Shown here: positions 34,181-43,229 of the stretch, piece after piece
How positions within the stretch are numbered: position 1 is the stretch's first letter
Layout: every line of letters begins with the position of its first letter
Source of the DNA: JALYXI01 sp963795835
GTDB taxonomy: Bacteria > Acidobacteriota > Terriglobia > Bryobacterales > Bryobacteraceae
Reading direction: 5' to 3'
DNA length: 64,000 nucleotides
NCBI GenBank assembly: GCA_963795835.1
Contig: CAWCJC010000009.1
Coordinates: 248,001 to 312,000, forward strand
Notes under the pieces: model-generated
Told to the model about the DNA's origin: nothing
What the model saw: the letters and a program-made list of their open reading frames with translations, nothing else
Databases searched by the model: none
Made by a program: the position numbers and the translations under genes

Positions 34181-35713
34181 ATGGCTCAGATTCGAGCAGA
34201 CGAGATAACAGAGATTCTCCGGCAGGAGATTGAGAACTACGAAAGCGCTGTGGACGTGTCCGAAGTCGGGACGGTCATGTCGGTGGGCGATGGCATCGCG
34301 CGTATTCATGGCCTGGAACGAGTGATGGCCGGTGAGTTGATCGAATTTCCGCATGGCGTTTCGGGCATCGCGATGAATCTCGAACCGGATCAGGTGGGCG
34401 CGGTGCTTTTGGGTGAGCCTACGCTGATTCGCGAAGGCGACGAAGTAAAGCGGACCAATCGAATTATGTCCGTGCCGGTTGGCGATGCGCTGGTAGGCCG
34501 CGTGGTGGATGCTCTGGGCAGGCCGATTGACGGTAAGGGCCCGATTCAAACCGACAAGTTCAACCCGATTGAGCGCTTGGCCCCGGGCGTGGTGGACCGG
34601 CAGCCGGTAAAGCAGCCAATGCAGACCGGGATCAAAGCTGTAGACGCGATGATTCCGATCGGGCGTGGGCAGCGTGAGCTGATTATCGGAGACCGGCAGA
34701 CCGGTAAGACCGCGATTGCGATCGACACCATCATCAACCAGAAGGGCGGCGACATGATTTGTATCTATGTCGCGATCGGGCAGAAGAAATCAACCGTGCG
34801 CCAGCTGGTGAAGACGCTTGAAGACTACGGCGCGATGGAGTATTCCATCGTGGTTTCCGCGAGCGCGTCGGAACCGGCGCCCATGCAGTATCTGGCACCC
34901 TACACGGGCTGCGCGATGGGTGAGTTTTTCCGCGATTCGAAGCGGCACGCGTTGACGATTTACGACGATCTTTCGAAGCATGCAGCGGCGTATCGGGAGA
35001 TTTCCTTGTTGCTGCGGCGTCCTCCGGGCCGTGAGGCGTTCCCGGGCGACGTGTTCTTCCTGCATAGCCGGTTGCTGGAGCGCGCGGCGAAGCTGAACGA
35101 TGCGCTGGGCGCGGGTTCGCTGACCTCGCTGCCCTTCATCGAGACACAGGCGGGCGACGTTTCGGCGTACATTCCGACCAACGTCATTTCCATCACCGAT
35201 GGGCAAATTTATCTGGAAGCGGACTTGTTCAATTCCAATATCCGGCCCGCGATCAACGTCGGTTTGTCGGTGAGCCGCGTGGGTGGAGCGGCGCAGACGG
35301 CAGCGATGAAGAAAGTGGCGGGTACGTTGCGGCTGGATTTGGCGCAGTATCGGGAACTGGCTGCGTTTGCGCAATTCGGCAGCGATCTCGATAAGAGTTC
35401 GCAGGCGCAGTTGGCGCGCGGCAAGCGGCTGGTGGAAGTCTTGAAGCAGAAGCAGTACGCGCCGATTCCGGTCGAGAAGCAGATTGCGATTGTGTACGCG
35501 GGTACGTCGGGCGTGCTGGACGATGTGCCGGTGGAGAACGTGCGCGCCTTCGAGGAGGAGCTTTATAAGTTCCTGGACAATTCGAAGCCCGCGATCCTGG
35601 ATAGCCTGCGGAAAGGCAAGAAGCTGGATGAGGTGAAGCAGCCTTTGACCGACGCGCTGAAGGAATTCAAAGACCGGTTCATGGCTGATAAAGCAGCGAA
35701 GGCTCACGCCTAG
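34181..35713 (+). CDS. atpA: ATP synthase F1 subunit alpha
   Basis: 510 residues. The Walker A motif is GDRQTGKT, and the alpha signature region includes PIGRGQRELIIGDRQ and DDLSKHAAAYREISLLLRRP; the C-terminus has the usual helical domain. It carries the non-catalytic nucleotide sites. Length and all motifs are normal. Sits between atpH and atpG. Confidence 0.98.
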   Translation: MAQIRADEITEILRQEIENYESAVDVSEVGTVMSVGDGIARIHGLERVMAGELIEFPHGVSGIAMNLEPDQVGAVLLGEPTLIREGDEVKRTNRIMSVPVGDALVGRVVDALGRPIDGKGPIQTDKFNPIERLAPGVVDRQPVKQPMQTGIKAVDAMIPIGRGQRELIIGDRQTGKTAIAIDTIINQKGGDMICIYVAIGQKKSTVRQLVKTLEDYGAMEYSIVVSASASEPAPMQYLAPYTGCAMGEFFRDSKRHALTIYDDLSKHAAAYREISLLLRRPPGREAFPGDVFFLHSRLLERAAKLNDALGAGSLTSLPFIETQAGDVSAYIPTNVISITDGQIYLEADLFNSNIRPAINVGLSVSRVGGAAQTAAMKKVAGTLRLDLAQYRELAAFAQFGSDLDKSSQAQLARGKRLVEVLKQKQYAPIPVEKQIAIVYAGTSGVLDDVPVENVRAFEEELYKFLDNSKPAILDSLRKGKKLDEVKQPLTDALKEFKDRFMADKAAKAHA

Positions 35714-35725
35714 GGCGCTGCTCAA

Positions 35726-36586
35726 ATGCCTAGTTTGATCGATATCCGGCGGCGCATCCGCTCCGTCAAGAACACACAGCAGATTACGAAGGCCATGAAG
35801 ATGGTCTCGGCTGCTAAGCTGCGTCGCGCGCAGGAACGGGTGATTGCGGCGCGGCCTTACTCCGCCATGATGAAGCAGATGATGGCGGACCTTGCGAATG
35901 GCGCGACGTCCGACGAGAATGCAGCCGCAAGCGCGATGCTGGCGCGGCGGGAAGAAAAGCGCATTCAATTGATCCTTCTGACCACCGATAAAGGTCTGGC
36001 CGGTGCGTTCAATTCAAACCTGGTGAAGGCCGCCGGCAAGTTCCTGCAAGAGAAGCAGGGCGCGCAGGTGGAGTTCGTGCTGGCGGGGCGCAAAGGCCGC
36101 GATGCGTTTCGCCGCCGTGGCGCTGCAATCACAGCTGAGCATATCAATCTGCTCAACAAGATCGAATACAAAGACGCCGCGGAGATTGCGCGGGCGGTGA
36201 TAGAACGCTACGAGAAAGGCGATATCGACGCGATTTATCTGCTGAACAACGAATTCAAGAGCGTGATGTCGCAGGTGATTTCCGTGCAGCGCCTCTTGCC
36301 AGTGGAGCTTCCTGAGCAGGCCGAACCGCGTGATTATATTTTTGAGCAACCCCCGCTCGAAATGCTGGAGCGGCTACTGCCCCGTTATATCGAAGTGGAA
36401 GTTTATCGCGGGCTGCTGGAGACTGCCGCGGCCGAACATGCGGCGCGTATGACCGCGATGGATGCGGCCGCGTCGAACGCCGGGGAAGTGATCCAGACCC
36501 TTACTCTCAACATGAACCGCGTGCGCCAGGCTGCGATCACGCGTGAAATTATCGAAGTCGTCAGCGGCGCCAGCGTCGGCGCATAA
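35726..36586 (+). CDS. atpG: ATP synthase F1 subunit gamma
   Basis: 286 residues. The N-terminal coiled-coil strand is RRRIRSVKNTQQITKAMKMV, the Rossmann-like middle begins with LTTDKGLAGAFN, and the C-terminal signature is ASNAGEVIQTLTLNMNRVRQ. It is the rotor shaft. No extra regulatory loop of the cyanobacterial type is visible. Twelve bases after atpA and 8 before atpD. Confidence 0.97.
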   Translation: MPSLIDIRRRIRSVKNTQQITKAMKMVSAAKLRRAQERVIAARPYSAMMKQMMADLANGATSDENAAASAMLARREEKRIQLILLTTDKGLAGAFNSNLVKAAGKFLQEKQGAQVEFVLAGRKGRDAFRRRGAAITAEHINLLNKIEYKDAAEIARAVIERYEKGDIDAIYLLNNEFKSVMSQVISVQRLLPVELPEQAEPRDYIFEQPPLEMLERLLPRYIEVEVYRGLLETAAAEHAARMTAMDAAASNAGEVIQTLTLNMNRVRQAAITREIIEVVSGASVGA

Positions 36587-36594
36587 GAAAGCAT

Positions 36595-38061
36595 ATGACC
36601 CCAACAGAAACTGAAGTGAAAGTGATTGTCGGAAAAGTGGTGCAGGTCTCCGGGCCCGCGGTGGACGTTGAATTTCCCGAGGGGGACATTCCGGAGATTC
36701 ATACCGCGATTGTGATTACGAGCGAAGGCTTCAACGTTCCGAACCCGATTCACATTACTTGCGAAGCGGCGCAGCATATCGGTGAAGGGCGCGTGCGTAC
36801 CATCGCAATGCAGCCGACCGAAGGTTTGGTGCGCGGCATGAAGGCGACCAGCCTGGGTGTGCCGATTACGGTGCCGGTGGGGCGCGCGACTTTAGGCCGC
36901 GTGTTGAACGTGTTGGGCGAGCCTGTGGATCAGCGTGGCGAAGTGAAGAGCGACACGCATATGCCGATTCATCGCGAGGCCCCGACCTACGAGGAGCAGG
37001 CGACGGGACTCGAGATGTTCGAGACCGGCATCAAAGTAATCGATCTGTTGGAGCCGTATTTGCGCGGTGGAAAGATCGGCCTCTTCGGCGGCGCGGGCGT
37101 GGGCAAGACAGTCATCATTCAGGAGCTGATCAACAATCTGGCGATGAAGCATGGCGGCGTTTCCGTGTTTGCCGGGGTGGGCGAGCGAACGCGCGAAGGC
37201 AACGATTTGTGGCTCGAGTTTCAGGAGTCGGGCGTCATTAATGAGCACGATCTGGCGAAGAGCAAGGTTGCGCTGGTGTACGGGCAGATGACGGAGCCGC
37301 CGGGCGCGCGATTGCGTGTGGGTTTGACCGGCTTGACCGTGGCTGAATACTTCCGCGACGTAGAAGGGCAGGACGTGTTGCTGTTTGTCGACAACATCTT
37401 CCGGTTTACCCAGGCAGGTTCAGAAGTCTCGGCGCTCCTGGGGCGCATGCCTTCGGCGGTGGGTTACCAGCCGAATCTGGCGACGGAGATGGGCGAACTG
37501 CAGGAGCGGATTACCTCCACGAACAAGGGTTCGATTACGTCCGTGCAGGCCATCTATGTGCCGGCCGACGATTACACCGATCCCGCACCGGCAACGGCGT
37601 TCGCGCACTTGGATGCGACGACCAATCTGTCACGCGCGATTTCGGAGTTGGGGATCTATCCCGCGGTCGATCCGCTGGCCTCCACGTCGCGGATTTTGGA
37701 TCCGAGGATCATCGGCGACGATCATTACGATGTCGCGCAGCAGGTGAAGGGCGTGTTGCAGCGGTATAAGGATCTGCAGGATATCATCGCGATTCTGGGT
37801 ATCGATGAGTTGTCCGACGAAGACAAGCAGACAGTAAACCGGGCCCGGCGTATCCAGAAGTTTCTGTCGCAGCCGTTCCATGTGGCGGAGCAGTTTACTG
37901 GGCTGCCGGGCAAGTACGTGAAGTTAGAGGACACAATCCGGTCCTTCAAGGAAGTACTCGCTGGCAAGCATGACGACGTGCCGGAGCAGGCTTTTTATCT
38001 GGTAGGCACGATCGACGACGTAATAGAAAAAGCGAAGACGTTGAAAGAAAGCAATGGCTGA
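36595..38061 (+). CDS. atpD: ATP synthase F1 subunit beta
   Basis: 488 residues. Walker A is GGAGVGKT, the catalytic Glu lies in GVGERTREGNDL, Walker B in VLLFVDNIFRFTQAG, and the DELSEED-like segment is DELSDEDK. It is the catalytic subunit. The ATG of atpC lies 8 nt inside its 3' end. All conserved residues I looked for are present. Confidence 0.98.
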   Translation: MTPTETEVKVIVGKVVQVSGPAVDVEFPEGDIPEIHTAIVITSEGFNVPNPIHITCEAAQHIGEGRVRTIAMQPTEGLVRGMKATSLGVPITVPVGRATLGRVLNVLGEPVDQRGEVKSDTHMPIHREAPTYEEQATGLEMFETGIKVIDLLEPYLRGGKIGLFGGAGVGKTVIIQELINNLAMKHGGVSVFAGVGERTREGNDLWLEFQESGVINEHDLAKSKVALVYGQMTEPPGARLRVGLTGLTVAEYFRDVEGQDVLLFVDNIFRFTQAGSEVSALLGRMPSAVGYQPNLATEMGELQERITSTNKGSITSVQAIYVPADDYTDPAPATAFAHLDATTNLSRAISELGIYPAVDPLASTSRILDPRIIGDDHYDVAQQVKGVLQRYKDLQDIIAILGIDELSDEDKQTVNRARRIQKFLSQPFHVAEQFTGLPGKYVKLEDTIRSFKEVLAGKHDDVPEQAFYLVGTIDDVIEKAKTLKESNG

Positions 38062-38449
38062 GCTGATGCTCGAAATCGCGACGCCGGAGCGGCTGCTGTT
38101 TTCAGGGCAGGTGAGCGAGGCAGAGGTGCCGGGGCGCGATGGATATATTGGGGTGCTGCCGGGACATGCACCGCTGATCTCGGAGCTGGCGCCTGGCGTA
38201 TTGCGCTATGTGCAGAATGGCGCGACGGTGAATCTTTCGGTACTGGGCGGATTCGTCGAAATTTTGGACGATCACGTTCGCGTGCTGGCCGATGCGGCGA
38301 TGCGCAAGGAAGAGATCAATCTGGAAGATGCCCGGGCCAGCCTGAAGCGCGCGCAGGACGTGATGAGCAACCCTTCCGATATCGACCCCGCGCAGGCGCT
38401 TGAAGATTCACTGAAGGCGCAAGCTTTGATCGATACTGCGGGCCGGTAG
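38054..38449 (+). CDS. atpC: ATP synthase F1 subunit epsilon
   Basis: 131 residues. The N-terminal beta-sandwich signature is LLFSGQVSEAEVPGRDGYIGVLPGHAPLI in parts, followed by a two-helix C-terminal domain (EINLEDARASLKRAQD). It couples rotation and can inhibit ATPase activity. Last gene of the atp operon. The FkbH gene begins only 14 bp later in the same direction, with no terminator-like hairpin between them. Confidence 0.95.
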   Translation: MAELMLEIATPERLLFSGQVSEAEVPGRDGYIGVLPGHAPLISELAPGVLRYVQNGATVNLSVLGGFVEILDDHVRVLADAAMRKEEINLEDARASLKRAQDVMSNPSDIDPAQALEDSLKAQALIDTAGR

Positions 38450-38463
38450 AGCCAGAGAAGTAC

Positions 38464-39894
38464 GTGGATTCTCCGCCTTTTCGTTTTGCCATCAGCGCCA
38501 CCTTCACGGCGGAACCGCTGGAGCCGGTGATCCGTTTTTGGGAGCGGAAGCTCGGCGCCAACTTTGAGGTCCGTTTCGCCGGCTACAACCAGGTGCAGCA
38601 GACGCTGGCACAGTTGTCGAGCGAATTCAACGTCAATCGGCATGGCATGAACGTGGTACTCGCGCGTCTTGAGGATCTGGGAGAGGCTTCCCGGCGCGAG
38701 GAAAACTTCAGGGCCTTGGTGGCGGCGGTCGAGGCCGCGAGGGAGCATTCCCCGGTGCCATTGGTCTTGCACGTGTGTCCACCCGCGCCTTCGTTCGTCT
38801 CGCCTCTGCAGGTGGAACAGGTTGCGGATTACGCGCTTGAGCAGGGCGAAAAATTGGGTCGCATTCCCTATACGGACCTTTATTTCTGCGCATTGGGAAC
38901 GGCAATAGTCCGGTATGCGGATGCGCTGACGCGAGCTCCGTTCAAAGTGATCGCGCTCGATTGCGACAACACTCTGTGGCGCGGAATCTGCGGTGAAGAT
39001 GAAGACGTGGTTCCCGATACCGCCTTGCAGCAATTCATGGTGAAGCAGCACGAAGCTGGAATGCTTTTGGTGATGGCGAGCAAGAACAATGAGCAAGATG
39101 TTCTGGACGTGTTTGCCCGCCATCCGGAGATGCCGTTGCAGCTTCGTCACTTCGCGGCCTGGCGGCTGAATTGGGATTCGAAGGCGGTGAATCTAAGGTC
39201 GATGGCGGAAGAACTGTCGCTGGGCCTCGACAGTTTTCTCTTTGTCGATGACAATCCCAAGGAAACCGCAGAGGTAGCGGAGAGCGTTCCGGAGGTGGCA
39301 GTTCTTACGCTGCCTCTTGATTTGGAGCAGGTGTGGGCGTTCGATCATGTGTCGGTGACGGACGAAGACCGGAAGCGGAATGCGTCGGTCGAGCAGGCGC
39401 GGGACTTCGGGCGCGAGTTAAAACAGGCGGCAAGCTTAAAGCACTTTCTGGACACGTTGGAGCTGCGGCTTACGTTCGGGGAAGCTACGCCGGAGAGGCT
39501 GCCGCGTATCGCGCAGCTGACGCAGCGAACGAATCAGTTCAACTTTACGGGCGTTCGCAGAACAGAAGCCGAACTGGCACGGGCGGATTTGGAGTGCCTG
39601 ACCGTCGAGGTGAGTGATCGCTTCGGAGATTATGGACTCACGGGCGCGGTGCTCTATCGTGTCTCCGGCGGCGAGTTAACCATCGACACCTTCGTGCTGA
39701 GTTGCCGCGTGTTGGGGCGTGGCGTGGAGCATCGGGTGATGGCGCGCTTGGGGTCTGAGGCGCTGAGCAGGGGCGCTACGCTGGTGAAACTGCCTTTCAT
39801 CGAGACGGCAAAGAACGTTCCGGCGAAGCAGTTTTGGGAGAGCCTTGGCGGCAGTACGCTGGATGCCCGGAACTTAGTGGCCCTGCATCCATGA
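38464..39894 (+). CDS. FkbH-like HAD-IIIC/GNAT protein
   Basis: 476 residues. An N-terminal SGNH-like region (FAGYNQVQQTLAQ, GMNVVLARLEDLG; 20-75) is followed by a HAD core with Asp166 and Asp168 in LDCDNTLW and a late acidic motif FLFVDDNPKE. The C-terminal GNAT-like domain (about 340-476) includes LTQRTNQFNFTG and SDRFGDYGLTGA. FkbH proteins take 1,3-bisphosphoglycerate and load a glyceryl unit onto an acyl carrier protein; related three-domain forms sit in NRPS/PKS loci. GTG start with AGAGAAG upstream. The carrier protein gene overlaps its stop by 4 nt. No PKS or NRPS is nearby, which is unusual. Confidence 0.85.
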   Translation: MDSPPFRFAISATFTAEPLEPVIRFWERKLGANFEVRFAGYNQVQQTLAQLSSEFNVNRHGMNVVLARLEDLGEASRREENFRALVAAVEAAREHSPVPLVLHVCPPAPSFVSPLQVEQVADYALEQGEKLGRIPYTDLYFCALGTAIVRYADALTRAPFKVIALDCDNTLWRGICGEDEDVVPDTALQQFMVKQHEAGMLLVMASKNNEQDVLDVFARHPEMPLQLRHFAAWRLNWDSKAVNLRSMAEELSLGLDSFLFVDDNPKETAEVAESVPEVAVLTLPLDLEQVWAFDHVSVTDEDRKRNASVEQARDFGRELKQAASLKHFLDTLELRLTFGEATPERLPRIAQLTQRTNQFNFTGVRRTEAELARADLECLTVEVSDRFGDYGLTGAVLYRVSGGELTIDTFVLSCRVLGRGVEHRVMARLGSEALSRGATLVKLPFIETAKNVPAKQFWESLGGSTLDARNLVALHP

Positions 39895-40295
39895 GGCACA
39901 ACTATCAGGAGCTCGCGCTGAGCGCACAACAAGTGTTGGATGCCCTGCGCGGGAGCGGCGCGACGGCTGATGCGCAGAATACCGTGACCGAGCAGCGCGT
40001 CGCGAACATTTGGGCGGCGCTGCTGGGCACGACTCAGATTCGAGCGACCGATAACTTTTTCGATCTGGGCGGGCATTCGCTCCTGATGGTCCAGATGGTG
40101 CTGCGGATTCGAGAAGCGTTCGGCGTGGAGCTGACCGTGGACGATGTCTATTCAGCAACGCTGACGTTGAGCGATCTGGCACGCAAGATCGACAGCGGCT
40201 CGACGGGCGACTACGATGCGCTGCTGCGAGAGATTGAAGCGATGCCGGATGATGAAGTGACACGGCTCTTGAATGAGAATTCTTCTCACGGCTAA
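39891..40295 (+). CDS. Stand-alone PCP/ACP-type carrier protein
   Basis: 134 residues. After a 30-residue N-terminal extension comes a phosphopantetheine-binding carrier domain of the NRPS peptidyl-carrier type, with attachment Ser63 in FFDLGGHSLLMVQMV; helices II-IV run to about residue 115. A short acidic tail (YDALLREIEAMPDDEVTRLL) is like the tail found after carrier domains in modular synthases. The start is the ATG in the ATGA overlap with the FkbH gene. It is the natural partner for the FkbH enzyme. The next glycosyltransferase gene begins 23 bp inside its 3' end, so expression is tightly coupled. Confidence 0.85.
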   Translation: MRHNYQELALSAQQVLDALRGSGATADAQNTVTEQRVANIWAALLGTTQIRATDNFFDLGGHSLLMVQMVLRIREAFGVELTVDDVYSATLTLSDLARKIDSGSTGDYDALLREIEAMPDDEVTRLLNENSSHG

Positions 40296-41361
40296 TGCTT
40301 CTTACGCGCCGCCCAGGGGTGGGGCGACGCGGAGCAATCTGGTGTGGCTTCGGGAGTTGGTGAGTGGGGGACATCAGGTTCGCGTGCTGTGCGCGGCTTG
40401 GGGCGACGTGGCCGAAACCGTAGTGGATGGAATCGCCGTTCGGAGCGTGAAGAACCTGGCCCTGCACACGGGGGTGCTGGCGGACGAGATTCGCGCGTTT
40501 CGGCCGGATTTGGTGCTGGTGTCGTCCGAAGATCTCAGCCATCGGCTGGTGCGGGAGGCAGCGCGGTTGTCGAAGGTGATCTATCTTGCGCATACGCCGC
40601 AATTTTTTCCGTTCGGGCCGGAGAGCTGGAACGCGAATGCGGAGGCGAGCAAAGCGATTCGAAGCGCGGCGGCCGTAGTGGCCATCGGGAAGCACATGGC
40701 GGGCTATATCGAACAGCACGCGGGAATGAAGGCGACTGTCATTCACCCGCCGATCTACGGCGATGCACCGTTTCCGCAATTCGGCGACTTTGAATCCGGT
40801 GATGTGCTGATGATCAATCCTTGCGCGGTGAAGGGGATCAGTATTTTCTTGGGCCTTGCGGAGTTGCTTCCGCATCAGCAATTCACGGCATTAACAGGAT
40901 GGGGAACTACACAGGAGGACCGGCGGCGCTTAGCGGCACTGCCCAACGTTCGCGTGCTCGGGAGCGTGGGCCGCATCGATGAAGTTTTGCGCGGCGCGCG
41001 CTTGCTGCTGATGCCCTCACTTTGGTACGAGGGCTTCGGTTTGATTGCCATGGAGGCGATGTTGCGGGGGTTGCCGGTTGTGGCGAGCGACTCCGGCGGT
41101 CTGAAAGAGGCGAAGGCCGGGACGGATTTCGTGATTCCGGTGAACGCGATTGCGCGGTATCTTCCGGAGTTCGATGAAGTTCACATGCCGGTGCCGGTGC
41201 TGCCGGAACAGGCAGTGGAACCTTGGGTGGCAGCTTTGCGCCAACTGTCGACGGAGAACGTTGTCTATGAGCGTGAGGCGGAGCACAGCCGCGCGCATGC
41301 GCTGGACTTTGTTGCGCGGCTGGAGCCAGGCGCTCTTACCCGACTATGCGAATCCTGTTAG
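40273..41361 (+). CDS. GT4-family glycosyltransferase A
   Basis: 362 residues, GT-B fold. The acceptor-side loop is RGGATRSNLVWL (15-26) and the donor-side EX7E motif is EGFGLIAME in SLWYEGFGLIAMEAML. A nucleotide-binding hydrophobic strand includes DVLMINPCAVKGISIFLGLAE. It should use a nucleotide-sugar donor with retention of configuration, as GT4 enzymes do. It is a clear paralogue of the N-terminal part of the next gene, sharing NPCAVKGISIF and MEAMLRG. Embedded in the FkbH-carrier operon, overlapping both neighbours. Confidence 0.85.
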   Translation: MRILLTANASYAPPRGGATRSNLVWLRELVSGGHQVRVLCAAWGDVAETVVDGIAVRSVKNLALHTGVLADEIRAFRPDLVLVSSEDLSHRLVREAARLSKVIYLAHTPQFFPFGPESWNANAEASKAIRSAAAVVAIGKHMAGYIEQHAGMKATVIHPPIYGDAPFPQFGDFESGDVLMINPCAVKGISIFLGLAELLPHQQFTALTGWGTTQEDRRRLAALPNVRVLGSVGRIDEVLRGARLLLMPSLWYEGFGLIAMEAMLRGLPVVASDSGGLKEAKAGTDFVIPVNAIARYLPEFDEVHMPVPVLPEQAVEPWVAALRQLSTENVVYEREAEHSRAHALDFVARLEPGALTRLCESC

Positions 41362-43229
41362 CGCACAACTCCCTGTACTTCCCTTCGCACGGGGGCGGCG
41401 ACAAGAGTAACCGGCTTCTGATGGAGGCGCTGGCGGCCAAGGGCCACACCGTGCGCGTCGTGGCGCGCATGGAAGAGTTCGGCGAGGCGGCTCATCAGCA
41501 GTTAATCAGTAATCTGGCGGAACGGGGCGTCGCGTTTGTGGAAACCGGGGAGGCCGTAGAATTTACACTCAAGGGCGTGGATGTGCGCACCCTGACACGT
41601 TCGACGCACCTGATGGCCTATTTTGCAATGCACATCAAGGAGTTCGAGCCGGACGTGATCGTAACGTCCACTGACGATCCAGCGCAGTTGCTGTTCAGTG
41701 TGGCGATTCGGTCGAAAGCGCGTGTCGTATATCTGGTGAGAGCAACCATTGCGACACCATTCGGGCCCGATAGTTCGATGCCGAATGCGGAGCGCGCCAC
41801 CACGCTACGGCAGGCGGATGGCGTGGTAGGCGTGAGCGAATACGTCGCGCAATATGCTCGCCAGTGGGGTGGGCTTGACGCTGTCCACGTGCCAATCTCG
41901 TTGATGGAACAGGGCGCCTCGGATTCGTTAGGGCGCTTTGAGAATCAGTACGTAACGATGGTGAACCCTTGCGCGGTGAAGGGGATCTCAATCTTTCTCG
42001 CTCTGGCGGAACGTATGCCCGAGTTGGAGTTCGCTGCCGTTCCCACATGGGGCACCACACCGGAAGAGATGGAGCAGCTTCGAAATCTGCCGAACGTGAC
42101 GTTGCTGCCGCCGGTCGATGACATAGCGGAAATCTTGCGGCAAACGCGTGTGATGCTGGTGCCCTCCGTATGGGCGGAGGCCCGGTCACGCATGGTGATG
42201 GAGGCAATGTTGCGGGGGATCCCGGTGATGGCGAGCGATGTCGGCGGCTTGCATGAAGCCAAGCTGGGGGTCCCGTATCTGCTGCCGGTAAACCCGATTG
42301 TGCAATATCATGCGGCGCTGGATCGCAACATGGTGCCAATTGCTGACGTGCCGGCGCAGGATGTAGCGCCTTGGGTTGAGGCGCTTCGGCGGCTGACGAG
42401 CGATGAACAGCACTGGGAGGCGATTGCATCCGCATCGCGCGAGGCGGCGCTGGTCTATCTGAAAACTCTTACCGTGGACCGGTTCGAGACTTACCTGGAG
42501 ACTCTGATTCAGAAGCCGAAGAAGCAGATCACCGCTGCGCTTTCTGAAGATAAGAGGCGGCTCCTGGCGTTGCGTTTGAGACAGCGTTCGTGGTTCCCGA
42601 AGTGTACGCCGGATGAGCGGCCCCGTTTGTTTTGTTTTCCGCATGCCGGCGCTGGGGCGTTGGTCTATCGAGATTGGGCAGTGCCCGGATTTGCGATTTG
42701 TGCGGCACAACTGCCGGGCCGGGAAGATCGTGCGGCAGAAACGCCTTTCGTCAGAATGGAAGATTTGATCGCGGAGCTTATGGGAGCAATCCGGCCCTTG
42801 GTGCAGGGAGAGTTCGTCTTGTTCGGACACAGCATGGGTGCCGGGATTGCGTTTGAACTCGCGCGCGCGCTGCGTCGCGCCAAGGCTCCGCTGCCTCGAG
42901 CTTTGGTTCTCTCGGGAGCACGCGCGCCTCAGTACCGGTTACATCGCACGCCGCCGGTCGAACTCTCCGATGCGGAACTGGCCAAGCGCGTTCATGCTTC
43001 AGGTATAGCGCTGCTTCGGGCGGATTTGAAGCTCTATAACGACTACACCTATACGGAAGAAGCTCCGCTGCCGATCCCGATTTTTGCTTATGGGTCGGAA
43101 GGCGAGCCGGTAGACGAGTGGCGCGTGCAGACGTCGGCATCCTTCAAGTCGCGGACGTTTCCCGGAGGGCACTTTCCTCCTCGAGAACTTCTGCTTGCCG
43201 CTCTGGCGGAAGATTTGAATCGTCTGTAA
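41346..43229 (+). CDS. GT4 glycosyltransferase fused to type II thioesterase
   Basis: 627 residues. Residues 1-385 are a GT4 glycosyltransferase (PSHGGGDKSNRLLMEAL; EARSRMVMEAMLRG with EX7E). A 35-residue linker leads to an alpha/beta-hydrolase thioesterase of the GrsT/RifR type (about 420-627): LFCFPHAGAGALVYRDW, nucleophile Ser496 in FGHSMGAGIAFELA and catalytic His609 in FPGGHFPP. The usual Asp motif (GxxDP) is degenerate (YGSEGEPVDEW), so the acid residue may have moved. TEII domains act on carrier-bound acyl groups; fused to a glycosyltransferase it suggests release or transfer of the carrier-bound unit to a sugar. The 3' end overlaps the MFS gene by 86 bp. Confidence 0.82.
   Translation: MRILLAHNSLYFPSHGGGDKSNRLLMEALAAKGHTVRVVARMEEFGEAAHQQLISNLAERGVAFVETGEAVEFTLKGVDVRTLTRSTHLMAYFAMHIKEFEPDVIVTSTDDPAQLLFSVAIRSKARVVYLVRATIATPFGPDSSMPNAERATTLRQADGVVGVSEYVAQYARQWGGLDAVHVPISLMEQGASDSLGRFENQYVTMVNPCAVKGISIFLALAERMPELEFAAVPTWGTTPEEMEQLRNLPNVTLLPPVDDIAEILRQTRVMLVPSVWAEARSRMVMEAMLRGIPVMASDVGGLHEAKLGVPYLLPVNPIVQYHAALDRNMVPIADVPAQDVAPWVEALRRLTSDEQHWEAIASASREAALVYLKTLTVDRFETYLETLIQKPKKQITAALSEDKRRLLALRLRQRSWFPKCTPDERPRLFCFPHAGAGALVYRDWAVPGFAICAAQLPGREDRAAETPFVRMEDLIAELMGAIRPLVQGEFVLFGHSMGAGIAFELARALRRAKAPLPRALVLSGARAPQYRLHRTPPVELSDAELAKRVHASGIALLRADLKLYNDYTYTEEAPLPIPIFAYGSEGEPVDEWRVQTSASFKSRTFPGGHFPPRELLLAALAEDLNRL

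Noticed and set aside
34790..35968. 392-codon minus-strand frame opposite atpA/atpG
   Set aside because: Arg/His/Leu-rich shadow of two conserved ATP synthase genes.
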